25,610 bases of DNA from Candidatus Poseidoniaceae archaeon. Its GTDB lineage: Archaea > Thermoplasmatota > Poseidoniia > Poseidoniales > Poseidoniaceae. A program made the translations under genes and the position numbers. Below, in pieces: positions 16,358 through 24,364 of this stretch. The notes below the pieces were generated by a model. It was given only the letters and a program-made list of their open reading frames with translations, ran no database searches and was not told the DNA's origin. The stretch spans positions 1-25,610 of the forward strand of contig JALRLN010000007.1 of the NCBI GenBank assembly GCA_023254445.1, written 5' to 3'. Position 1 is the stretch's first letter, and every line of letters starts with the position of its first letter.

Positions 16358-17980
16358 TCATTCTCCCTTACCTGCAGTGCAGTCCGTCACCCATTGCGGC
16401 GATGGCTGCAATGCGTTTGGCACCACTTCAAGCGTGTTCACAGGGGTTCCGTCGGACCACGTCCCCATCGGCGACAGGAGATCCACGTCAACCAAGTGTG
16501 CATGAGCAAACGACGCCGTGGAGGTGTCGTTTCGCATCATGGCCACCAACCAATCTGCTTGCATGTCGGCCCTCCGGTAGATGGCCTGATCGGCCAACGC
16601 ATCGTGGACGGCGCTTGCAGCGAGGTAGTGCGACGCCACGAGCGGAGGAAACCCATGGCGGTCCGAGCGGACCTTCACCAACATCACGTCGTCAACTTGG
16701 GCCTCCGTGACCAGGCGTCCTGCATGGCCAACGCCATGGCACCAGCCCACGGATGTGTCGTCCTCGGCCACAACAACGTGCGCCACCGTTGTTCCATTGA
16801 AGGGCTGCAACGGTAGCGCGACGGTTGGGTCGATGCTGTGCGCGTACGGCTGCTCAAGGTCAACGACCACCGCCGTCGTGCCCCAATTCCACGCCTGCAA
16901 ACTCGGCAAGAGCATCATCGCAATGCCTGCCCCGAGGCTGTGACCACCGACCCACAACACATCCCGTCGCACATCAAGGGGAAGCGTCGGCAACACGTCC
17001 GTGTTGACGACCTCGAGTGCGCTGTTCATGGCCAACATCCGAAGGCCATGTTGTGGATGGTCGGAGGTGCCGGGGCCTTCGGTCGGCTCCCAATCGGTGG
17101 GCACGCCGAGGGCGTCAAGGGCCGAAGGATAGGCGATTTGAATCACAACCATGCCCTTGGCCGCCAGTTGTTGTGACCAATCCCGGTATTCGTCGGCAAG
17201 CGGGTAACCAAAGCCATGCAGGAGCAAGGCCAACGGGGCTTCCGTGACGTTCGACGGAAGCTCCGGAATGCGCACCGTCAGCGTGCTGACCGTCGCCGTT
17301 TCCTCATCGCCCGTCATGGCGTCAAGCACCCGTTGGGGGAGCGGGTAATCGAACACTGCTTCCGTGGTGTCAAACGGCCCTGGGGCGGCTCCGTACCCGT
17401 AGGCGGGGGCCTGTGGTGGCGATGGCGCAACCCCAATCATGGCGGGCAGTGCGGGTGCGACGGCCAACAAACCGACCGCGAAGACGCACACAGATGCGGC
17501 GATCGCGTCCTTGTGGCGTTGGGCGACGCCGTCTCCGGCGTGGACCAATGCGGGCATCAACCAACCGACGTACGCGGCCGGGGCGAGCAGAAAGGCGCCT
17601 CGAAAATAGGCCACGTCGAGGAGGAGGTGGGTGAGGAGCATTCCTCCACCGACGCCGGTGAATCCCCATGCCCCGCATCGACGAAACCTTCCTGTGGACC
17701 GACGCAGCACCATACCGACAAGCAGACCGATGAACAGCACACCTAGAACGTAGGACGGATGTTCTCGAAGGGCAAATTCGTCCCGTAGGGTTCGAACCGC
17801 AGCAGGCCAGAACGCGTCCACAAGCGACGCGCCGCCGAGGAGCCGAGCGAGCGTTGGTCCGAGGGCAACCAGCAAACCGGTACCAAGCGCAACGAGGCCG
17901 TCTACGCCGATGAGCGTCTCGTCCTGCCCCTCGGAAGATGCCTCCACACCTTGCCTGTTGCCTTGCCGCTCTTCAACCAT
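16358..17980 (-). CDS. Membrane-tethered alpha/beta hydrolase
   Basis: About 540 residues. The N-terminal part has about five membrane helices (near 27-48, 77-93, 105-126, 128-149 and 159-183), then a Pro/Ala/Gly-rich linker and an alpha/beta-hydrolase domain. Catalytic features: oxyanion-hole LLLHGFGYP (about 252-260), nucleophile elbow GGHSLGAG (Ser348), an acidic AEDDTS (D407/D408) and His442 in SDRHGFPPL. With an odd number of helices the enzyme may face outward if the N-terminus is inside. The fold recalls chlorophyllase/PAF-acetylhydrolase/cutinase-like esterases; substrate unknown. The ATG at 17980 is chosen because the longer frame runs into the tRNA-Thr gene on the other strand. It sits between two tRNA genes and shares a TATA element with tRNA-Thr. 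Confidence 0.85.
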   Translation of the reverse strand: MVEERQGNRQGVEASSEGQDETLIGVDGLVALGTGLLVALGPTLARLLGGASLVDAFWPAAVRTLRDEFALREHPSYVLGVLFIGLLVGMVLRRSTGRFRRCGAWGFTGVGGGMLLTHLLLDVAYFRGAFLLAPAAYVGWLMPALVHAGDGVAQRHKDAIAASVCVFAVGLLAVAPALPAMIGVAPSPPQAPAYGYGAAPGPFDTTEAVFDYPLPQRVLDAMTGDEETATVSTLTVRIPELPSNVTEAPLALLLHGFGYPLADEYRDWSQQLAAKGMVVIQIAYPSALDALGVPTDWEPTEGPGTSDHPQHGLRMLAMNSALEVVNTDVLPTLPLDVRRDVLWVGGHSLGAGIAMMLLPSLQAWNWGTTAVVVDLEQPYAHSIDPTVALPLQPFNGTTVAHVVVAEDDTSVGWCHGVGHAGRLVTEAQVDDVMLVKVRSDRHGFPPLVASHYLAASAVHDALADQAIYRRADMQADWLVAMMRNDTSTASFAHAHLVDVDLLSPMGTWSDGTPVNTLEVVPNALQPSPQWVTDCTAGKGE

Positions 17981-18009
17981 CGTTCCGATGCGAAGGGTCC
18001 TCGCGAAGC

Positions 18010-18019
18010 GGTTATATCC
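18010..18019. promoter_or_regulatory. Bidirectional TATA element for tRNA-Thr and the hydrolase
   Basis: GGTTATATCC lies about 26-31 bases before the tRNA-Thr 5' end at 18043. Its complement GGATATAACC is about 34 bases from the hydrolase ATG at 17980, which would give a nearly leaderless mRNA. It is the only TATA-like core in this 62-base divergent gap. Confidence 0.6.
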
Positions 18020-18042
18020 GGAGGTCAGGTGGACCGGCCACT

Positions 18043-18114
18043 GCCACCGTGGCTTAGCGGTATAGCATCTCATTGGTAATGAGAAGGTCGCGAGTTCGAT
18101 TCTCGCCGGTGGCT
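18043..18114 (+). tRNA. tRNA-Thr(GGT)
   Basis: The cloverleaf is complete: acceptor GCCACCG/CGGTGGC, a short D-arm (GCT/AGC) with GG in the loop, anticodon stem TCTCA/TGAGA with loop TTGGTAA (anticodon GGT at 18075-18077, reading ACC/ACU), variable loop AGGTC, T-stem GCGAG/CTCGC with loop TTCGATT, and discriminator T. No CCA is encoded and there is no intron. Confidence 0.95.
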
Positions 18115-18154
18115 CCTCCCTCCCAAAGCACCACCTTCACCAACGTGCGTGCTC

Positions 18155-18166
18155 AAAGTATAAGCC
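18155..18166 (+). promoter_or_regulatory. TATA box of the small coiled-coil gene
   Basis: AAAGTATAAGCC contains a good archaeal TATA core. It predicts transcription starting near 18187, giving a leader of about 18 bases before the ATG at 18205. Confidence 0.5.
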
Positions 18167-18188
18167 TCGTTTCCTGTGAAAGGGAGCC

Positions 18189-18202
18189 GGAGGTTCGCCT
18201 CC
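18189..18202 (+). promoter_or_regulatory. Leader hairpin covering a Shine-Dalgarno sequence
   Basis: GGAGG-TTCG-CCTCC is a perfect five-pair hairpin with a UUCG loop. Its 5' arm GGAGG is itself a strong SD sequence, 11 bases before the ATG at 18205. In the folded state the ribosome site would be paired. The fold is seen in sequence; regulation is inferred. Confidence 0.4.
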
Positions 18203-18204
18203 AG

Positions 18205-18399
18205 ATGGGATGCACAATGCAGGAGCGAGAGCAGGACAACGATTTGAAACGCCGAGTAAAGGACCTCCAAGGGCAGGTTGACGATTTGAGGGACCTGGTA
18301 AACACCCTCCTCAGCGTGATCTGTGAGGAACCCGACGGTGAGCACAGCGGAGCAGCCCCTGCCCTCGTCGGTGGCCCCCAAACCGCATACTGCATGTGA
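18205..18399 (+). CDS. Small coiled-coil protein
   Basis: A 64-residue protein of unknown function. Residues 5-33 form a charged amphipathic helix with heptad-like leucines and valines (DLKRRVKDLQGQVDDLRDLV, then NTLLSVI), a likely coiled coil; the C-terminal half is Gly/Ala/Pro-rich and probably disordered. Support is its own TATA box, the SD-containing hairpin, the composition of the helix and the fact that it ends one base short of the rtcB stop. ATG 18205 is preferred; ATG 18217 (MQEREQDN) is possible. The frame continues upstream into tRNA-Thr, which cannot be coding. Oligomerisation or an accessory role is inference. Confidence 0.55.
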   Translation: MGCTMQEREQDNDLKRRVKDLQGQVDDLRDLVNTLLSVICEEPDGEHSGAAPALVGGPQTAYCM

Positions 18400-18400
18400 G

Positions 18401-19894
18401 TCAGCCTTTGACGACCACCTTCGGCGTCAGCCGGGCCACCGGACGCGCCAGTCCAGCGGCAACGGTGACGTCAACAACGTCATCCACGGCTTTGTAGGCC
18501 TCCGGGGCCTCTTCGCCAAGGCTTCGGTCGGAACCGTGCTTGAGATGCACGCCAGAAGCGAGAAGGTTGGCCTTGAGCGCATCAACATCAACGCGCTCAC
18601 GCGCAGCATGCCTCGATAGCGTCCGGCCTGCGCCATGGCATGAGGAGCCGAATGCGCTGTTCATCCTACCTGGGCCTGCAAGTAGCCACGACCCTGTGCC
18701 CATGTCACCGGGCACCAACACCGGCTGGCCGGTTGGGGCGTAGCGCTTGGTCAATTCATCGTGGCCAGCAGGAAACGCTCGCGTTGCTCCTTTTCTGTGC
18801 ACGCAGCAGGTGCACCGACGTCCATCGACAACGTGCTGTTCATCTTTGGCGATGTTATGAGCGACGTCGTACACGGTGGCGGCTTCAATGGGCGTGCCGA
18901 TGTGTGCTTCGAGGCCATCAAGAAGCCGCTGTGCCAAGACAGCCCGGTTGGCGAAGGCATAGTTGGCCGCAGCCCCCATGGCGCCGATGTAGGCTTCACC
19001 GTCGGGGTGGTGGCGTGGGGCCGCAGCAAGTTGCCGGTCCGGTATCCACCAGCCGTGCGCCTCGCTCCACCACCCGCCGTCTCGTTCCACGTACTGGCGT
19101 TCAAGGTGCCGGACGTGATCGGTGCACACTTGGTGGCCAAGACCTCGGCTCCCTGAATGAATCATGGCCACCAGTTGCCCTTCCTCAACACCCCAGGCCC
19201 GCGCTGCATCTGGTTCGAGCACGTGTTCAACCCGCTGAAGTTCTGCGAAGTGGTTGCCGCTTCCAAGCGTTCCAAGGCTGGATAAGCCGCGGGCGCGCGC
19301 GCGTTCCGACACCAAGGTGGGGTCACCAGCAAGACGGCCATGCGATTCAAGGTGGGCGACGTTGTCCACAAACCCAAGACCGAGGTCGGCTGCAGCACTC
19401 GCCCCTTCGGAAAGGATGGCCTCAAGACCACGTGCATCGAGGTCCACGCCACCGCCGCCGGAGGTTCCAGCGGGGAGTCGGCCTCCAAGACGCCGTGCGA
19501 GCCGTGCGGGGTCGGGCAGGTCGTCGGCCATGAGGTCCAACGCGAGCATGCGGACGCCACAATTGATGTCGAATCCGACGGCTCCCGGGCTCACGCCTCC
19601 TCCCAGTTCGCCCGCGTCGTGGTCGGTGGCGAGGACGCCCCCGATGGGAAGCCCGTACCCAAAATGGTGGTCGGCCATCGCCCACACGCGGCCCACAGCA
19701 CCTGGCATGCATGCAGCGTTGACCAATTGCTCTGGTGCACGTTGGTCACCTCCAATCAACGCATCCGGGTCCCTCGTCACGACGGCTGCATCCGTCAGCA
19801 TCCTGCCATGTTTGCGGATCCCGACCATGCCGGGGCCAAGGGTCTCGAGGTGGTCCATCCACCCCTGCATGGGTGGAGCAGGTGGAACGTCCAC
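18401..19894 (-). CDS. rtcB: RNA-splicing ligase RtcB
   Basis: A 497-residue GTP- and manganese-dependent ligase that joins 2',3'-cyclic phosphate and 5'-OH RNA ends after tRNA intron removal. Metal ligands and catalytic residues are all present: FDINCGVR (D109, C112), GSGNHFAE (H215), MIHSGSRGLGHQV (H246), YDVAHNIAK (H346) and the guanylated histidine in SSCHGAGRTLSR (H420). It ends VARLTPKVVVKG, the normal C-terminus. Length is as expected and no intein is inserted. The start may be M1 at 19894, or M9/M13 nearer 19870/19858, since only 47 bases separate M1 from the divergent alaS start. RNA processing next to alaS and tRNA genes is a sensible context. Confidence 0.95.
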   Translation of the reverse strand: MDVPPAPPMQGWMDHLETLGPGMVGIRKHGRMLTDAAVVTRDPDALIGGDQRAPEQLVNAACMPGAVGRVWAMADHHFGYGLPIGGVLATDHDAGELGGGVSPGAVGFDINCGVRMLALDLMADDLPDPARLARRLGGRLPAGTSGGGGVDLDARGLEAILSEGASAAADLGLGFVDNVAHLESHGRLAGDPTLVSERARARGLSSLGTLGSGNHFAELQRVEHVLEPDAARAWGVEEGQLVAMIHSGSRGLGHQVCTDHVRHLERQYVERDGGWWSEAHGWWIPDRQLAAAPRHHPDGEAYIGAMGAAANYAFANRAVLAQRLLDGLEAHIGTPIEAATVYDVAHNIAKDEQHVVDGRRCTCCVHRKGATRAFPAGHDELTKRYAPTGQPVLVPGDMGTGSWLLAGPGRMNSAFGSSCHGAGRTLSRHAARERVDVDALKANLLASGVHLKHGSDRSLGEEAPEAYKAVDDVVDVTVAAGLARPVARLTPKVVVKG

Positions 19895-19930
19895 TTCACG
19901 CTTCTCGTTGCCGCAGGGTGGGAGGCTTGA

Positions 19931-19937
19931 AGGAGGT
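19931..19937 (+). promoter_or_regulatory. Shine-Dalgarno site of alaS
   Basis: AGGAGGT ends four bases before the ATG at 19942. It decides this start over the open frame that runs upstream opposite rtcB. Confidence 0.6.
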
Positions 19938-19941
19938 CAGC

Positions 19942-22806
19942 ATGGAGGCCCGTCCGGGTGAAGTCATGGACGGGCTCGACCTTCAGGTCCTGCGTGACCG
20001 CGGGTACGAACGCAAGATCTGCCGAGTCTCAGGCTTGCCGTTTTGGTCCCCTGACGCCGAACGTACGACCAGCGGCGATACCGTTGAAGACGAATACACC
20101 TTCATCGGCCAGCCGATCATTCAAGGCTGGTCCGAACGCGGCTTGGCGTTGAAGAACCGCATGCGAGAAGCCTTCCTTTCAGCGTTCGAAGCAAACGGGC
20201 ATACCCGGGTGGATCCGTACCCCGTGCTCGCGAGGTGGCGGGACGACATTCACCTCACCATCGCCTCCATCGCCGACTTCCAACCGCACGTCACCAGCGG
20301 CCTGGCCGAGCCACCAGCGAACCCGTTGACCATTTCTCAACCCTGCATTCGCCTCACGGACGTCGATGCTGTGGGTCGCTCTGGACGGCACCTGACCACG
20401 TTTGAGATGATGGCCCATCACGTGTTCAACCGACCAGACGACGATGACGAACACTACTGGATCGAACGTTGCGTCGAACTCTGCCATGAATTGCTCACCG
20501 TAACGTTCGGCATCGATGCCAACGAAGTGACCTATGTCGAAAATCCATGGAGCGGGGGCGGCAACGCCGGGGCTGCGGTGGAAGTCATCGTGGGTGGACT
20601 TGAGCTCGCTACCTTGGTGTTCATGGACCTCGAGGAGCATCCTGACGGGGACGTCGAAATCAAAGGGGTCCGATACAGAACGATGCCCCTTCAGATCATT
20701 GACACGGGCTACGGACTGGAGCGTTTTTGCTGGGCAGCAGCAGGCACCCCGACGATTTACGAGGCCATTTACCCCGAGAGCGTTGCTTGGCTGAAGGACC
20801 TGTCATCGTTCCAAAAGGTCCTGGCACGCCACGATGGAGTCGATGTGGACCGGCTCCTCGGGGAATTAAGCCGCCTGAACGGCATCATGAACATCGAGGC
20901 CGGTGTTGACGCGGATGCCTTGCGCACCGTGCTCCTGTCACGGCTTGCGGAGCGTGGGGTTTCCGTGACCGCAGAACTGCTTCGTGACGTGACCGAACCG
21001 TTGTCAAGGATCTATGCCATCCCTGACCACCTTCACGCGCTGGCCCACATGCTTGGCGATGGGCTCGTCCCCTCCAACGCGAAAGACGGTTACCTTGCGA
21101 GGATGCTCGCACGAAGGGTGCTGCGCATGCGCGATGACCTCGGGTTGAAGGTCACGTTGCCTGACCTCATGGCGCACCACATCGATCACCATCTTGCAGA
21201 CCGACGCATGAAGCAAACGAGGGAGGGCTTGCTCCACATCCTCGCGCTGGAAGAAGCAAGGTACGGCGAAATGATGAGGAAATCCGAACGGATTGTTCGA
21301 AAAGCCATCGCGGACCTCAGCGAGGAAGCGGACAGCGTCAGCGATGACGTTCTGTTTGAATTGGCCGATGTGCACGGCCTCCAACCTGAAATCACGATTG
21401 GCGTGGCCCGCGAAGCAGGATGGTCCAACCTGGAACTCCGCGCAGGTTTCGCTGCTGAAATGGCGGAGCGTCACGCTCGCATCGCCAAGGAAGCAGCACG
21501 TTCAGATTCGAACGCGGGCTTGATTTCTGCTCTGCCCGACCTTCCTGAGACGATGCCGTTGTACTACGATGACGTCCATCAAGTGGACATGGAAGCCTCC
21601 GTGCTGGCGTGCCTTCCTCTGAGCAACGGGGCTGTCGAAGGGGTGACGCATGCGGTGATCCTCGACAAGACATGCTTCTACCCAGAGGGGGGCGGGCAAG
21701 AAGGCGATCACGGTCGGTTGACCACGGAGGCCATCGAACGCCGGGTGCTGGACACCCAGAAACAGGGTGGGCTGGTGCTCCACCTTACCGATGGCGCACT
21801 CGAAGTTGGTGACCTTGTGACGGGGTCCTTGGACGCCGTTCGCCGGAAGCAATTGATGGACCATCACACGGCCGTCCACATCGTCGGGGGAGCGGCTCGA
21901 AGGATCCTCGGTCCTCACGTCTTCCAGGCTGGAGCCAACAAATCCGTGGAAAGTGCTCGGCTCGACATCACCCATCACACGAGGCTCTCGCGGGACGACC
22001 TTGACGCAATTGAACACCTTGCCAACGAAGTGCTTGCTCAGGTCCACCGCACGGAAAAGACGGAACTTGAGCGCAAGGAGGCAGACCGGAAATGGGGCTT
22101 TGACCTGTACCAAGGTGGGGCCCCCAAGGGCGCAACGGTACGGATCCTCCGCATCGCCGACCACGACGTGCAAGCGTGCGGCGGAACACACCACGACGAG
22201 CCCGGACGAATTGGGTCCATCCGCATTGTCCGGTCGACAGCGGTTCAGGACGGCGTGGAGCGCTTGACCATCGTCGCGGGTCAGGCGGCGCTGGCCTTCG
22301 CGCGCCAACAAGACGCCCTTCTTCGCCAGGCCTCCGAAGCCCTCAGCGTGACGCCGGAGGACCTCCCCCGTGCGGCTGAACGATTTTTCACCGAATGGAA
22401 AGAGCAGCAGAAGCGCATCAAGCAGCAGGACCTCGAAATTGCTCGTCTGCGAACCTCCGGTGGCGGAGGCACGACTGAGGTTGATGGCGTTCGCATGATC
22501 GTTCAAGAGGTTGAATCCGACATCAAACAGATGACCACCATGGTCGGTGCCATGACGCGGGACCCGAAGACGCCGACGGTGGCCGTGCTTGGCTCGAAGG
22601 ACGCGGGCGGGAAATTGTTGGTGGCCGTCACCGAATCCTCGGTGGCCGCAGAACGATACAACGCCGTTGACATCCTCCGCGCCATCGCACCACACATCCG
22701 CGGAGGTGGCGGTGGGCGCCCCACCCTCGCACAAGGTGGCGGAAGCCATCCGGACGGACTGGATGACGCATTGAACGAAGCACGAACGTTGCTTGGCCTC
22801 TCATGA
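19942..22806 (+). CDS. alaS: Alanyl-tRNA synthetase (archaeal type)
   Basis: A 954-residue class II synthetase that charges tRNA-Ala and edits Ser and Gly. The catalytic domain shows RWRDDIHLTIASIADFQPHV, NPLTISQPCIRLTDVDAVG, HLTTFEMMAHHVFN and GGLELATLVFMDLE with DTGYGLERF, all archaeal AlaRS hallmarks. The editing domain has HHTAVHI (H642, H646) and CGGTHHDE (C746, H750), the complete zinc set, and the C-terminal domain ends with a Gly-rich GGGGGRPTLAQGGG (C-Ala type). At the extreme N-terminus the archaeal zinc-like module (two Cys pairs before 'EEYrFIG') is degenerate: only C27 of CRVSG remains and the second pair reads SGDTVEDEY. The stop is shared with the convergent Nudix gene. Confidence 0.96.
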   Translation: MEARPGEVMDGLDLQVLRDRGYERKICRVSGLPFWSPDAERTTSGDTVEDEYTFIGQPIIQGWSERGLALKNRMREAFLSAFEANGHTRVDPYPVLARWRDDIHLTIASIADFQPHVTSGLAEPPANPLTISQPCIRLTDVDAVGRSGRHLTTFEMMAHHVFNRPDDDDEHYWIERCVELCHELLTVTFGIDANEVTYVENPWSGGGNAGAAVEVIVGGLELATLVFMDLEEHPDGDVEIKGVRYRTMPLQIIDTGYGLERFCWAAAGTPTIYEAIYPESVAWLKDLSSFQKVLARHDGVDVDRLLGELSRLNGIMNIEAGVDADALRTVLLSRLAERGVSVTAELLRDVTEPLSRIYAIPDHLHALAHMLGDGLVPSNAKDGYLARMLARRVLRMRDDLGLKVTLPDLMAHHIDHHLADRRMKQTREGLLHILALEEARYGEMMRKSERIVRKAIADLSEEADSVSDDVLFELADVHGLQPEITIGVAREAGWSNLELRAGFAAEMAERHARIAKEAARSDSNAGLISALPDLPETMPLYYDDVHQVDMEASVLACLPLSNGAVEGVTHAVILDKTCFYPEGGGQEGDHGRLTTEAIERRVLDTQKQGGLVLHLTDGALEVGDLVTGSLDAVRRKQLMDHHTAVHIVGGAARRILGPHVFQAGANKSVESARLDITHHTRLSRDDLDAIEHLANEVLAQVHRTEKTELERKEADRKWGFDLYQGGAPKGATVRILRIADHDVQACGGTHHDEPGRIGSIRIVRSTAVQDGVERLTIVAGQAALAFARQQDALLRQASEALSVTPEDLPRAAERFFTEWKEQQKRIKQQDLEIARLRTSGGGGTTEVDGVRMIVQEVESDIKQMTTMVGAMTRDPKTPTVAVLGSKDAGGKLLVAVTESSVAAERYNAVDILRAIAPHIRGGGGGRPTLAQGGGSHPDGLDDALNEARTLLGLS

Positions 22807-23529
22807 GCGTTCGACGTGCGTGCGAAGGGCGGTCGCATCGAAATGGGACACGGCCCGCCTCAGGGCCTCTCCAGGCGTGAACCATCCCGCCTCCGCGATT
22901 TCGCTTGGTTCAATGGTGACCTCTGGCCTCGTTGCCGACCGAGCGGTGTAGGTGAAGGACAGGAAGGAGAGGCCTCGTTCGTCGAAGACGCGTTGCGTCA
23001 CCACCGGGGCTGTGTCGGTCAGGTGGATGGAGAGGCCAAATTCCTCCATCGCCTCACGTACGCATCCCGCTGCGGGATGTTCGTCGTGGTCGAGGTAGCC
23101 TCCGGGCAACGTCCACATGCCAACAAAGTGACCCCGAGCAACGCGACCCATCAGCACCATCCCATCGGCGTCGGTGACGATCACCTTGGAAACGACGCGG
23201 TGGATGGTTCGGTAGACGCTCTCTCGGGCGACGGGATGGACGGCGTTGTCGGAGATCAAGTCGTCCTTCCACGGCCAGTGCGATGGCCATGCGATGGCCG
23301 GATAGCCAAAGTCGACACGGACATCAGGGTGGACATCGGTGAGCGACACGGTCCGCTTCGAAGTCCATTCAATGCCCATGGCCGAGAGTTCAACCGGGGT
23401 TGGAAACCTCAGGGTCGGCGATTCGATGACCCTTCCTTTCACGGCTTCATGTGGGCCTTCGCCCGAGTCATCAACAAGCAGCACTTTCCCGTCGTGCTCC
23501 AAGTGGACCACGTGCTGCGGGTGGTCCAT
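22801..23529 (-). CDS. Nudix hydrolase
   Basis: About 242 residues. The C-terminal half is a Nudix domain with an exact Nudix box: GYLDHDE followed seven residues later by REAMEEFGL (about 144-166), preceded by VGMWTLPGG. Such enzymes cleave nucleoside diphosphates linked to another group; the substrate here cannot be told. The N-terminal ~100 residues are an unassigned beta-rich region (VVHLEHDGKVLLVDDSGEGP) containing Trp/Pro-rich AWPSHWPWKDD. ATG 23529 is chosen; a GTG three codons earlier (23538) is also possible. It is convergent with alaS, overlapping by the six bases TCATGA, and divergent from the metallo-beta-lactamase gene with about 80 bases between starts; I see no convincing TATA box there. 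Confidence 0.9.
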   Translation of the reverse strand: MDHPQHVVHLEHDGKVLLVDDSGEGPHEAVKGRVIESPTLRFPTPVELSAMGIEWTSKRTVSLTDVHPDVRVDFGYPAIAWPSHWPWKDDLISDNAVHPVARESVYRTIHRVVSKVIVTDADGMVLMGRVARGHFVGMWTLPGGYLDHDEHPAAGCVREAMEEFGLSIHLTDTAPVVTQRVFDERGLSFLSFTYTARSATRPEVTIEPSEIAEAGWFTPGEALRRAVSHFDATALRTHVERS

Positions 23530-23611
23530 GCCCAACACGTCTCAGGCCTCCGCATGAAGCCTGTGGTCCGTCCAGCGTCACCTTGATGAATCGGTCACAC
23601 GGGGAACGTTC

Positions 23612-24322
23612 ATGGTTGTCGAACTGCTGCACGGTGATGGTTGGGCCAAGACGTACCTGCTTCACGACGGTGTCGGCACATCGGCGGCGCTGGTCGATCC
23701 GGTGTACGATTTTTTGGAGGAGGATTTGGCGATGATCGAGGAACGTGGTCTCAGCCTGACGCATGCGATCGCGACGCACACCCACGCCGACCACATCACG
23801 GCCTGTTTCGAGATGAGGGAGCGAACAGGTTGCTCCTACGTGATGTGGAAGGACACGGCGTCCTTGGGTGTCAGCGAACTCGTCGATGAATCGACCGTAT
23901 GCTTTGTGGGTGACCTTGAACTTCGATTTCATTACGCTCCCGGGCACACGTCCGACTCCATGATCATTGAAACCGATGGCCACATTTTGACCGGCGACTT
24001 CCTCTTCACGGGAGCGGGCGGTGTTGGTCGGGACGACCTCCCCAGCGGGCGTGTTGACGTCCACTGGGAGGCCCTGCACGTCCTCGAGCGTTTCCCTGGG
24101 TCGGTTGTTGTCTGCACCGGTCACGACCCTCCAGGAACCGAGATGCAAACCCTGGAATGGAACAGGCAGCACAATCCCGTCCTCGGTTTGACCGACCTTG
24201 AAGCCTACCGGACGTGGCAGGCAGAAACAAGCGCCCGGCTCGGCGGTGTTTCAAAAATCAAGGTCGCGCTCCCGGCCAACCTCTTTGGGGAACTGCCTTC
24301 GGCCATCCCTTGGCTTGACTGA
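23612..24322 (+). CDS. Metallo-beta-lactamase-fold protein, ETHE1-like persulfide dioxygenase
   Basis: A 236-residue metallo-hydrolase fold protein. Metal motif THTHADH (H56, H58, D60, H61), then GHTSDS (H112), LTGDFLF (D129) and CTGHDPPG (H171). The GVGRDDLPSG stretch and the C-terminal HNPVL plus PANLFGELP region match ETHE1/persulfide dioxygenase-like members better than glyoxalase II. ETHE1 enzymes use one iron (H56, H112, D129 would be its ligands) to oxidise glutathione persulfide to sulfite. Archaea of this kind are not expected to make glutathione, so the persulfide carrier would differ; that part is inference. It stands as a likely single gene, followed 42 bases later by the secreted-protein fragment. 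Confidence 0.85.
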   Translation: MVVELLHGDGWAKTYLLHDGVGTSAALVDPVYDFLEEDLAMIEERGLSLTHAIATHTHADHITACFEMRERTGCSYVMWKDTASLGVSELVDESTVCFVGDLELRFHYAPGHTSDSMIIETDGHILTGDFLFTGAGGVGRDDLPSGRVDVHWEALHVLERFPGSVVVCTGHDPPGTEMQTLEWNRQHNPVLGLTDLEAYRTWQAETSARLGGVSKIKVALPANLFGELPSAIPWLD

Positions 24323-24364
24323 GGTCGAGCGAAGGCCTTTGAGGGGCCGATTCAAGCGCGTGGC

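Noticed and set aside
16271..18114. Hydrolase as cargo of a tRNA-flanked genomic island
   Set aside because: The two tRNAs differ, there is no duplicated tRNA end or integrase, and GC matches the neighbours.
21502..22749. Minus-strand open frame of 415 residues
   Set aside because: Antisense to the AlaRS editing domain, which is unmistakable.
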